NCBI GenBank assembly: GCA_024400895.1
Contig: JAKSMA010000058.1
Coordinates: 1-11,405 of the forward strand
Source: Muribaculaceae bacterium
Lineage (GTDB): Bacteria > Bacteroidota > Bacteroidia > Bacteroidales > Muribaculaceae
DNA length: 11,405 nucleotides
Reading direction: 5' to 3'
Each line of letters starts with the position of its first letter. Position 1 is the first letter of the stretch. This document shows, piece by piece, positions 1-5,974 of this stretch. Under the pieces are notes generated by a model, which made no database searches, was not told where the DNA came from, and saw only the letters and a list, made by a program, of their open reading frames with translations. The translations under genes were made by a program, and so were the position numbers.

Positions 1-2916
1 TGCGCCATTGTTGAAGATTTCCACCTTGATGGTGTTAGAGCTATTGTGGCGCAATTCGCCATTGTTGCTCACTTCCACCACTTTAAGAGAGAGGTCGTCG
101 TCGTTGGCATTCATCACACGCACGTTGCGAATCATCTGATAGTCGCGCTTTGCCTGGCCTTGAGGAGCACCTAAAGCCATGAACTGAAGGCTAATCCACT
201 CAGCATCGGCATAGTTTGAAAGGTCAACTACGCGAGTTACCCAAGAGGTTTCTGGGGTCACGTCGCGAGTGAGAGTTGCTACTGTTGTAAATTCTTCGAT
301 GTTGTTGGCGCCCACTTGCACGAGAAGTTTGTCGTTGTAAGGCATGTCGCCCAAATATTGGTCGAATACCAGAGTGGTGTGTTGAGCGCCTGCAATTGCA
401 ATCTTACCGGTGTTGACTACAGCCTCTGCAGTTGGATAGTCGCACTTCACAGAAAGTATGCCTTCACCGTCTTCAACGCCATATTGCCATCCGTCGGTGG
501 CAGTGCCCACTGCGTTTTCAGCCACATACCATTCGTAATCGCTGTTTGAGAGATTGTCGATATAAGGCATGTCGTAAGGCTTACCATAGAGGCACTTGTT
601 GGTTTCAACACGCTTTCCGCTCACGAGTTGATTTTCCACGTCAACAGCCTCAACATATACGCTGAGCATGTTTTGTTCGCCCTTATTGCAATTAGCCAAC
701 AGCACAGTTGAAAGTTCGCCAGGCTTGCTGGTGCGATACTTCACGAGTTCGCCTTCATATTCGTCGAGAATATAAATATTGTGGCTCACACGAGCTGGGT
801 CAACATAACCGTTGATGCCTTCGGTGTCAGGAGTATCCCACGATGCCACAAGGTTGCCGTCCACAACACGGAGTTTGCAGTTGCGTGCCACGCGTGGAGT
901 GCCGTAGCCCACATAAACTTCTGCCTTGACGGTGTCGCTTGGAGCGCCTTGTGCGTTCACAGCCACCACGCCGTAGGTGTTGAAGCCGTTAGGCACATTG
1001 GTGTCGGTGAAGCTGTATTTCTGACCAGCCACGCAGTTACTGAAGGTCTTCACGAGCTTGTCGCCACAGAGCACATTGATGCTGAAGTTGCCGGTCAATG
1101 GAGCGCCACCTGCAGTAGTGCTTGGAGCGGTGAATTCCACATCGCATTCATGAGCGCCCTTAGCGGCTGGAGTGAGCTTGAGGTCCTTCACCATAGCAGG
1201 TGCATCCACTGCAGCGCCTTCTTCAAGCACGATGTTGTCGATATAGAATTCGTATTGGTCGGCAGGAGAAATAGCGTGGAAACCTACAAAGTAAATGCCG
1301 TCTTCAGGAACTGTGAATGCCACATCGTAAACGGTGTAGCTGGTGTTTGAGTAAACGGTTGCAGGTTGCACTTGCACGGTCATAGCCTCTGGAGTGGCAG
1401 CCTTACCCACCTTTATTTCCATCGTTTCAGGATAGTTGGTGGCAGTGGCGCGAGCAACGTATCTCATGCGCACGCTGTTGCTGGCCTTCATCTTCACAGG
1501 AGGAGTAATCAACCAGTCGTCCTTAGGATGGGTAGCGTTTTCGGTGATGGTGAACACTTGGTAGATACCACGTTCTTCGTAGAACCAGGTGGTGCCATCG
1601 TGGTTAGCGTCCACGATAGTGAACTGGTCGACATCTTCCGCTGGATCGACAGGGAATGTGTGAGGCAGCAGATATGCATCGCCAAACGCCACCTTGTTGC
1701 TCTCGGTAGCCTTTGAAGTTTTGCCATTGCAAACGGCAACCACTACATATTGATACAAGGTGTAGCCTTCAGGCTCTACGCCAGTCACGGTGTAGGTGGT
1801 GCCGGTCACGCCAGTAGCCACTGTTTCGCCAGTGTTTTTGCAAATCACATTATATGTAACGCCTGTGATAACTTCGCCAGCCTCGTTGGTGGTCACTGCA
1901 TCCCAAGTGATTACAGCATTGTTGCCTTCGCGCTTGAGTGTTACCGAAGCAGGAGCGCAAGGCACATCCTTGTCTTCAACCACATCCACTGGCATGTACA
2001 TACCAGCGAATATAAAGTTAGACTGATAAGTTTCGGCAGCATAGGTGTTAAGGTTCACCGATGCCAAGTAAGGATAAAGATAGCCGTCTTCTTCGTCAAG
2101 GTAGTCGAATGCCCAGTAGAGCACATTGGTGCTACGGTCGATACACATACCGCCGTTGCTATACTCGCAAGCGGGAGTCACGCCCAAGTTGCCCAATTCC
2201 TGCACATTTCTGAAGTTTTTGTCGGTGTAGTAGAACGTACCGTCAGCACTGATAAACCACAGTTTACCGTCGGCGTCGAAGTCACAGCCGATTGGTGCAT
2301 AATTGCTCACATCTGCAATCACGGTCTTCACATGGGTGTTCAAATCAAAAGAGCACCATTGGAGACCAGTGGCACCGCTATTGAGAAACGCGCCATACAC
2401 GAGTTTGCTCTCCTTATCGTAGCAAGCGCAATAGAAAACGTTGCCCAGAGCCTCAGTGCCGGTCTGCATCAGCGTTTCACCGGTTGCGAGGTCGTAGATG
2501 GCAGCATAGCCATACCAGCTGCTCAAGAACACCTTGCTATCGCCCACCACCGATGCGGTGGCATTGGTAAAGAGCGATTTTTTAGTCTTGGCATTGCCAA
2601 TAATCTTTTCGCCCATTGCGAATTGGTTGGAGAGATGGAAAGAGTAGATACCTGGATCTTCAATGTCCTCCAAGCCCATAGTAAAGGTAGCCCACATCGC
2701 GTCGGGCACAGCCTTCAGCGTAGGAGCCTTACGCAAGTCGGAAGCACTCAACTTTGGAAGCAATTTCCCAAACGAGTTTCCTTGCTTGTGCTGCAGCTTG
2801 CCCACATGGTTAGCCTTCACCTGATAGGTTGGAGCCTTAGCATTGCGAGGCATGCCCACAGCCATTGCCGCAACAGCCACCAAAGTTGCCATTGCAGTAC
2901 ACAGGAATTTCTTCAT
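1..2916 (-). CDS. Large exported beta-propeller / Fn3 / choice-of-anchor-J-like protein (3' end outside window)
   Basis: The frame stays open on the minus strand from ATG 2916 to the window edge, about 972 codons with no stop, so the C-terminus is missing. Residues 1-22 are a Sec signal peptide (MKKFLCTA, then an Ala/Val/Met-rich core). Residues ~55-310 contain repeated Gly/Asp/Trp/Tyr-rich beta segments that resemble propeller blades. Then follow an Fn3-like domain (~317-410), a jelly-roll 'choice-of-anchor' type domain (~413-560, with DDWLITPP and YEFYIDNIVL), two more Fn3-like segments (~570-665 and ~668-770), a second anchor-J-like domain (~776-935), and the start of a CARDB-like domain (VSNNGE...VEIFNNG, from ~937). 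This is a familiar architecture of secreted Bacteroidales proteins, often with a C-terminal type IX sorting signal, which cannot be seen here. Substrate and role are unknown; adhesion or glycan/protein binding is only a guess. An in-frame ATG at 2922 would add two residues. Its own promoter lies at 2969-2976. Confidence 0.88.
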   Translation of the reverse strand, partial: MKKFLCTAMATLVAVAAMAVGMPRNAKAPTYQVKANHVGKLQHKQGNSFGKLLPKLSASDLRKAPTLKAVPDAMWATFTMGLEDIEDPGIYSFHLSNQFAMGEKIIGNAKTKKSLFTNATASVVGDSKVFLSSWYGYAAIYDLATGETLMQTGTEALGNVFYCACYDKESKLVYGAFLNSGATGLQWCSFDLNTHVKTVIADVSNYAPIGCDFDADGKLWFISADGTFYYTDKNFRNVQELGNLGVTPACEYSNGGMCIDRSTNVLYWAFDYLDEEDGYLYPYLASVNLNTYAAETYQSNFIFAGMYMPVDVVEDKDVPCAPASVTLKREGNNAVITWDAVTTNEAGEVITGVTYNVICKNTGETVATGVTGTTYTVTGVEPEGYTLYQYVVVAVCNGKTSKATESNKVAFGDAYLLPHTFPVDPAEDVDQFTIVDANHDGTTWFYEERGIYQVFTITENATHPKDDWLITPPVKMKASNSVRMRYVARATATNYPETMEIKVGKAATPEAMTVQVQPATVYSNTSYTVYDVAFTVPEDGIYFVGFHAISPADQYEFYIDNIVLEEGAAVDAPAMVKDLKLTPAAKGAHECDVEFTAPSTTAGGAPLTGNFSINVLCGDKLVKTFSNCVAGQKYSFTDTNVPNGFNTYGVVAVNAQGAPSDTVKAEVYVGYGTPRVARNCKLRVVDGNLVASWDTPDTEGINGYVDPARVSHNIYILDEYEGELVKYRTSKPGELSTVLLANCNKGEQNMLSVYVEAVDVENQLVSGKRVETNKCLYGKPYDMPYIDNLSNSDYEWYVAENAVGTATDGWQYGVEDGEGILSVKCDYPTAEAVVNTGKIAIAGAQHTTLVFDQYLGDMPYNDKLLVQVGANNIEEFTTVATLTRDVTPETSWVTRVVDLSNYADAEWISLQFMALGAPQGQAKRDYQMIRNVRVMNANDDDLSLKVVEVSNNGELRHNSSNTIKVEIFNNGA

Positions 2917-2965
2917 TGTCATTAATGATTTGATGTTAATAATTTAAGTTTGAGTTGATTTTATG

Positions 2966-2991
2966 CTACAAAGTTAATAATTTTTCATCAA
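2966..2991 (-). promoter_or_regulatory. Bacteroidetes-type promoter for the minus-strand secreted protein
   Basis: On the minus strand TAACTTTG (2976-2969) matches the Bacteroidetes -7 consensus TAnnTTTG and lies about 50 bases upstream of the start codon, leaving a short AT-rich leader. A TTG preceded by a T-run lies 12 bases upstream. This is closer than the ~19-21 bases usual for the -33 box, so only the -7 element is well supported. Confidence 0.6.
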
Positions 2992-2995
2992 AAAA

Positions 2996-3035
2996 CCCAC
3001 ATCCCCTTACAAAAACGCACAAAAATCCCAATCCC
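2996..3035 (-). other. G-run segment on the minus strand, upstream of the leftward promoter
   Basis: The plus strand here is almost free of G and carries C-runs at 2996-2998, 3003-3006, 3027-3029 and 3033-3035, so the minus strand has four runs of at least three G. The loops are 3, 20 and 4 bases. Two of the loops suit a G-quadruplex, but the 20-base middle loop is long, so the structure is only possible. It sits just upstream of the leftward promoter. Confidence 0.35.
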
Positions 3036-3069
3036 AGAGCTATCAGAGTTGCTCAGAGCTATCAGAGTT
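3035..3069 (+). repeat. Two 16-bp direct repeats with 19-bp period
   Basis: CAGAGCTATCAGAGTT occurs at 3035-3050 and exactly again at 3054-3069, separated by GCT. Each copy itself consists of two related units (CAGAGCTAT and CAGAGTT), giving four CAGAG(C/T)T units in a row. It lies in the middle of the divergent intergenic region between the secreted-protein gene and guaA. Its function is unknown; it could be a dispersed intergenic repeat or a protein-binding array. Confidence 0.75.
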
Positions 3070-3072
3070 CTT

Positions 3073-3108
3073 GGGGGGCTTGGGGCTTGCTCGGGGGCCT
3101 GCCGGTGG
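3073..3108 (+). other. G-run segment on the plus strand, upstream of guaA
   Basis: Runs of G6 (3073-3078), G4 (3082-3085), G5 (3093-3097) and two GG pairs (3104-3105, 3107-3108) stand out in an otherwise AT-rich spacer. A two-tetrad G-quadruplex is possible; a three-tetrad one lacks a fourth run. An A9T7 tract (3120-3135), likely to bend DNA, follows and leads into the guaA promoter. Confidence 0.35.
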
Positions 3109-3137
3109 CTGCTTGGTGCAAAAAAAAATTTTTTTAA

Positions 3138-3163
3138 TTGGGTTTATAGTGGTAACTTTGTAG
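3138..3163 (+). promoter_or_regulatory. Bacteroidetes-type promoter for guaA
   Basis: TAACTTTG at 3153-3160 matches the -7 consensus TAnnTTTG and would give a leader of about 30 bases before the guaA ATG at 3196. A TTG at 3138-3140 is 12 bases upstream, shorter than the usual -33 spacing. The 11 bases TAACTTTGTAG are identical to those of the divergent promoter at 2976-2966. Confidence 0.6.
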
Positions 3164-3195
3164 TGAAATACAATCTTATTTATCCAATTCATTTC

Positions 3196-4740
3196 ATGCA
3201 GCAAAAAATTATCATCTTGGATTTCGGCTCGCAGACCACTCAGTTGATTGGTCGCCGCGTGCGCGAACTCGACACATTTTGCGAAATTTTGCCCTACAAC
3301 AAATTCCCCGTTGGCGATGAGTCGGTGATTGGCGTGATTCTTTCGGGATCGCCCTACTCCGTTCACGACCCTGAAGCCTTTCAGGTGGATTTGAGCCAAT
3401 TCGTTGGCAAGGTGCCAGTGCTTGGCATCTGCTACGGGGCGCAGTACATATCACACAGTGGCGGTGGCAAGGTGGAGAAGGCCGACTCTCGCGAATACGG
3501 CCGCGCACATCTTGAGGAATTCGATGCCACCAATCCTCTGCTGAAGGGTTTTGAGCCTCATTCACAAGTGTGGATGAGCCACGGCGACACCATCACAGCC
3601 ATTCCTGCCGACTGCAAGGTGATTGCCTCTACCGCCAATGTGAAATATGCGGCTTATGCAAGCACCACCAATCCGGTATGGGCTGTGCAGTTCCACCCCG
3701 AAGTGTTCCACAGCTTGCAAGGCACACAGCTGCTTCGCAACTTTGTGGTCGACATCTGCGGCAGCCGTCAAGAGTGGAGCGCTGCATCGTTTGTCGACAC
3801 CACTATCGCTGAACTGAGAGAGCAACTGGGCGACGACCGCGTGATTCTCGGTCTGTCGGGCGGCGTGGATTCAAGTGTGCTTGGTGTGCTGCTCAACAAG
3901 GCCATCGGCAAAAACCTCACCTGCACATTCGTGGACCACGGTATGCTCCGCAAAAATGAATTCCAACAAGTGCTCAACGACTACGAGGGTCTGGGACTGA
4001 ATGTGATTGGCGTGGATGCCAGCGAAAAATTCTTTGCCGACCTTGAAGGCGTGACCGACCCTGAACAAAAACGCAAAATCATTGGCCGCGACTTTGTGGA
4101 GGTGTTCAACGCCGAAGCAAAGAAGATTACCGACGCCAAATGGCTGGCTCAAGGCACCATCTACCCCGACCGCATTGAGAGTTTGAACATTACCGGCAAG
4201 GTGATTAAGAGCCACCACAATGTGGGCGGTCTGCCAGAAGAAATGCACCTCAGCCTCTGCGAACCACTGAAGTGGCTCTTCAAAGACGAAGTGCGCCGCG
4301 TGGGCCGTCAGCTTGAAATGCCCGACCGCCTCATTAAGCGCCACCCATTCCCTGGCCCTGGCTTGGCAGTGCGCATCTTGGGCGACATGACCCGCGAAAA
4401 AGTGCAAATCCTTCAAGATGCCGACGATATCTACATTCGCCACATGCAAGAATACATCTGCGAAGACGGCGAACGCCTCTACGACAAGATTTGGCAAGCT
4501 GGCACAGTGCTGCTGAGCACCGTGCGCTCGGTGGGTGTGATGGGCGACGAACGCACTTACGAACATCCTGTGGCATTGCGCGCCGTGACCAGCACCGACG
4601 CAATGACTGCCGACTGGGCACATCTGCCCTACGACTTTATGGCGAAGGTGAGCAACGAGATTATCAACAAGGTGAAAGGCGTGAACCGCGTTTGCTACGA
4701 TATCTCCTCAAAGCCACCAGCAACAATCGAGTGGGAATAA
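3196..4740 (+). CDS. guaA: GMP synthase (glutamine-hydrolysing)
   Basis: Converts XMP to GMP using ATP and glutamine, the last step of guanine nucleotide synthesis, in the cytoplasm. The 514-residue product has the usual length. An N-terminal class I glutamine amidotransferase domain (~4-187) carries the full triad: nucleophile Cys79 in GICYGAQ, and His167 and Glu169 in QFHPEV. The ATP-pyrophosphatase domain follows, with the P-loop SGGVDSS at 221-227 and the XMP-region motif [10 protein letters not shown] near 338. The C-terminal dimerisation domain contains [12 protein letters not shown] (~383) and ends in KPPATIEWE, the conserved terminus. The ATG at 3196 ([13 protein letters not shown]) fits family N-termini. 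The frame stays open further upstream, but that stretch crosses the promoter and G-runs, so a longer product is unlikely. It is transcribed alone: own promoter, then a terminator at 4761-4800. No missing residues or frameshift. Confidence 0.98.
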   Translation: MQQKIIILDFGSQTTQLIGRRVRELDTFCEILPYNKFPVGDESVIGVILSGSPYSVHDPEAFQVDLSQFVGKVPVLGICYGAQYISHSGGGKVEKADSREYGRAHLEEFDATNPLLKGFEPHSQVWMSHGDTITAIPADCKVIASTANVKYAAYASTTNPVWAVQFHPEVFHSLQGTQLLRNFVVDICGSRQEWSAASFVDTTIAELREQLGDDRVILGLSGGVDSSVLGVLLNKAIGKNLTCTFVDHGMLRKNEFQQVLNDYEGLGLNVIGVDASEKFFADLEGVTDPEQKRKIIGRDFVEVFNAEAKKITDAKWLAQGTIYPDRIESLNITGKVIKSHHNVGGLPEEMHLSLCEPLKWLFKDEVRRVGRQLEMPDRLIKRHPFPGPGLAVRILGDMTREKVQILQDADDIYIRHMQEYICEDGERLYDKIWQAGTVLLSTVRSVGVMGDERTYEHPVALRAVTSTDAMTADWAHLPYDFMAKVSNEIINKVKGVNRVCYDISSKPPATIEWE

Positions 4741-4760
4741 CCAACATTTTAGACTCATAC

Positions 4761-4800
4761 AATAGCCACTTCGGAAACATTCTGAAGTGGTTATTTTTTT
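4761..4800 (+). terminator. Intrinsic terminator of guaA
   Basis: A 12-bp stem (4761-4772 paired with 4784-4795, one G-T pair) closes an 11-base loop and runs into a 7-T tract ending at 4800. It begins 20 bases after the guaA stop and separates guaA from the downstream regulator gene. Confidence 0.88.
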
Positions 4801-4823
4801 GCAAGGCACATAAAATCCTTGCA
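4800..4823. repeat. 7-bp inverted repeat upstream of the regulator promoter
   Basis: TGCAAGG (4800-4806) and CCTTGCA (4817-4823) are perfect inverted copies separated by 10 bases. They lie between the guaA terminator and the -33 box (4841) of the AraC-family gene. This could be an operator for control of that gene or chance. The right arm overlaps TTGCACA (4819-4825), which resembles the repeats upstream of the GH94 gene. Confidence 0.35.
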
Positions 4824-4840
4824 CATATTTACATTTTTAT

Positions 4841-4871
4841 TTTGTCATTTCAAAAGTTGGATGTATTTTTG
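4841..4871 (+). promoter_or_regulatory. Bacteroidetes promoter of the AraC-family gene
   Basis: TTTG at 4841-4844 and TATTTTTG at 4864-4871 match the -33 and -7 consensus (TTTG and TAnnTTTG), and the 19-base spacing is the expected one. The start codon at 4906 lies about 35 bases downstream, so in-frame ATGs upstream of the promoter can be ruled out as starts. Confidence 0.75.
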
Positions 4872-4905
4872 CACTGAAAGCCAATATTTTGAAAGCCAAA
4901 TAACA

Positions 4906-5787
4906 ATGAACATGGGTAAACTAATCATTGAAATACCTCCCATCAGCGAAAAGGACTGCTATTATCTGCAAGAGCGCCATAAACCGTGCTTCAATTATCC
5001 GCTGCACAAACACAATGCCTACGAGCTCAACTTTGTGGAGCACTGCGCCGGGGCACGAAGAATTGTGGGCGACAACATAGAGGTGCTGGGCGATTACGAT
5101 CTGGCGCTGATAGGATGCAACCTGGAGCATGTGTGGGAACAGAGCGAATGCCAGTCGGAATCGATTCACGAAATAACCATTCAAACGCCTCCCAACCTCT
5201 TTCCCGACGAATTGCTCAACCGACGTGTAATGCAGCCTGTTAAAGACATGTTCGACAGTGCGCAAGTGGGCATTGCCTTCGGCATGAAAGCCATCATGAC
5301 AGTGTACGACCGAATGATGTCGCTCACCACCGGCGAAACATCGTTTTTGTCGGTGCAAACCTTCCTCGGAATAATGTATGATTTGGCCATTTCCGGCGAC
5401 TATCATTGCCTCGCTTCATCGCACTATTCTCACGCTGAAGTGCCTGTGAAAAGCCGACGAATTCAGCTGGTGAAAGACTATGTGGACACACACTACCAGG
5501 AAGAGGTGAGAATGGAAACACTTTCCAACCTCGTGAACATGACTCCAAACGCGCTTAGCCGCTTTTTCAAGCAGCATACAAACCGCTCAATATCAGGATA
5601 TATCAACGAGGTAAGAATCGGGCAAGCCACATTGCTCTTGGTCGACAGCGCCATGACGGTGGTGGAAATCAGCTACAAGTGCGGATTCAACTCTATCTCC
5701 AACTTTAACCGCACCTTCAAAAGCATAAAAGGAGTGACGCCAACAGAGTTTCGCGACAGCTACAAAAAGAACGCATATTTGATGTAG
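4906..5787 (+). CDS. AraC-family transcriptional regulator
   Basis: A DNA-binding regulator of 293 residues, the usual length for cupin-AraC proteins. The N-terminal half resembles a cupin sensor/dimerisation domain (FNYPLHKHNAYELNF at ~29-43, then a beta-rich stretch). The C-terminal ~110 residues (from ~182) form the AraC DNA-binding domain with two helix-turn-helix motifs: METLSNLVNMTPNALSRFFKQ, and MTVVEISYKCGFNSISNFNRTFK at ~250-272 followed by the family signature GVTPTEFR. No signal peptide or membrane segment is seen, so it is cytoplasmic and not a hybrid two-component or SusR-type regulator. It starts at ATG 4906 because the promoter ends at 4871; ATG 4912 is also possible. It sits directly upstream of, and co-oriented with, the GH94-GH5-SusC genes, and is inferred to control them. 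The ligand is unknown; cellobiose or a short beta-glucan oligomer is a reasonable guess. The gene has its own promoter and a terminator-like hairpin after it. Confidence 0.93.
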   Translation: MNMGKLIIEIPPISEKDCYYLQERHKPCFNYPLHKHNAYELNFVEHCAGARRIVGDNIEVLGDYDLALIGCNLEHVWEQSECQSESIHEITIQTPPNLFPDELLNRRVMQPVKDMFDSAQVGIAFGMKAIMTVYDRMMSLTTGETSFLSVQTFLGIMYDLAISGDYHCLASSHYSHAEVPVKSRRIQLVKDYVDTHYQEEVRMETLSNLVNMTPNALSRFFKQHTNRSISGYINEVRIGQATLLLVDSAMTVVEISYKCGFNSISNFNRTFKSIKGVTPTEFRDSYKKNAYLM

Positions 5788-5811
5788 AATTTAGTAGAAA
5801 GTTTTTCAACG

Positions 5812-5842
5812 TTACACAATTCTACCCAAAACTTACACAATA
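5812..5842 (+). promoter_or_regulatory. Candidate AraC-type operator: direct repeats 21 bp apart
   Basis: TTACACAAT occurs at 5812-5820 and again at 5833-5841, exactly 21 bp apart start to start (two helical turns). This is the spacing at which AraC-family proteins classically contact two direct half-sites on one DNA face. A related inverted copy, TTGCACAAT on the minus strand, lies at 5899-5891, closer to the GH94 promoter. That the neighbouring regulator binds here is inferred. Confidence 0.5.
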
Positions 5843-5883
5843 AATGCCACAAGAATGACAGTAGCCAATTTTGTGGCATTTTT
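5842..5883 (+). terminator. Terminator-like hairpin after the AraC-family gene
   Basis: AAATGCCACAA (5842-5852) pairs perfectly with TTGTGGCATTT (5871-5881) around an 18-base loop, followed by only two further Ts. The stem is convincing, but the T-tract is short and partly inside the stem. It may end regulator transcription weakly or serve as a DNA-level element. Confidence 0.6.
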
Positions 5884-5920
5884 GGATAGAATTGTGCAAG
5901 GGATGGGCATGAATTATCCA

Positions 5921-5928
5921 TAACTTTG
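5921..5928 (+). promoter_or_regulatory. -7 promoter element of the GH94-GH5-SusC operon
   Basis: TAACTTTG matches TAnnTTTG exactly and lies 46 bases before the GH94 start codon. No TTG/TTTG occurs at the normal 19-21-base distance; the nearest (5892-5894) is 26 bases upstream, inside the right arm of the inverted repeat. A good -7 with a poor -33 fits an activator-dependent promoter. Confidence 0.6.
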
Positions 5929-5974
5929 CATCACTAAATTGCCAATAAAACCATAATACAAGATATATCGCATA

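Larger units (their letters stand above)
5812..5899. repeat. 16-bp imperfect inverted repeat flanking a hairpin
   Basis: The segment 5812-5827 (TTACACAATTCTACCC) and the reverse complement of 5884-5899 match at 14 of 16 bases. They enclose the perfect 11-bp hairpin at 5842-5881, so the whole stretch is a nested inverted repeat of 88 bases. The right arm lies about 20 bases upstream of the GH94 -7 element, where an activator or the -33 contact would sit. Confidence 0.65.

Noticed and set aside
1750..2925. A 391-codon open frame on the plus strand, plus others at 781-1350 and 1366-1716
   Set aside because: They lie antisense to the minus-strand secreted-protein gene, whose translation gives a signal peptide and recognisable domains. 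The plus-strand products are His/Cys-rich with no family resemblance.
3049..3195. A 49-codon N-terminal extension of guaA from an upstream TTG
   Set aside because: It would cross the repeat, the G-runs, the A/T tract and the promoter, and would add a stretch unlike any GMP synthase N-terminus.
3161..3195. A purine riboswitch in the guaA leader
   Set aside because: The predicted leader is only about 30 bases, too short for a purine aptamer, and no conserved core is visible.
3871..4623. A 250-codon minus-strand open frame inside guaA
   Set aside because: It is a composition shadow: His/Ala/Val-rich, no known motif, and guaA is complete and unmistakable on the other strand.
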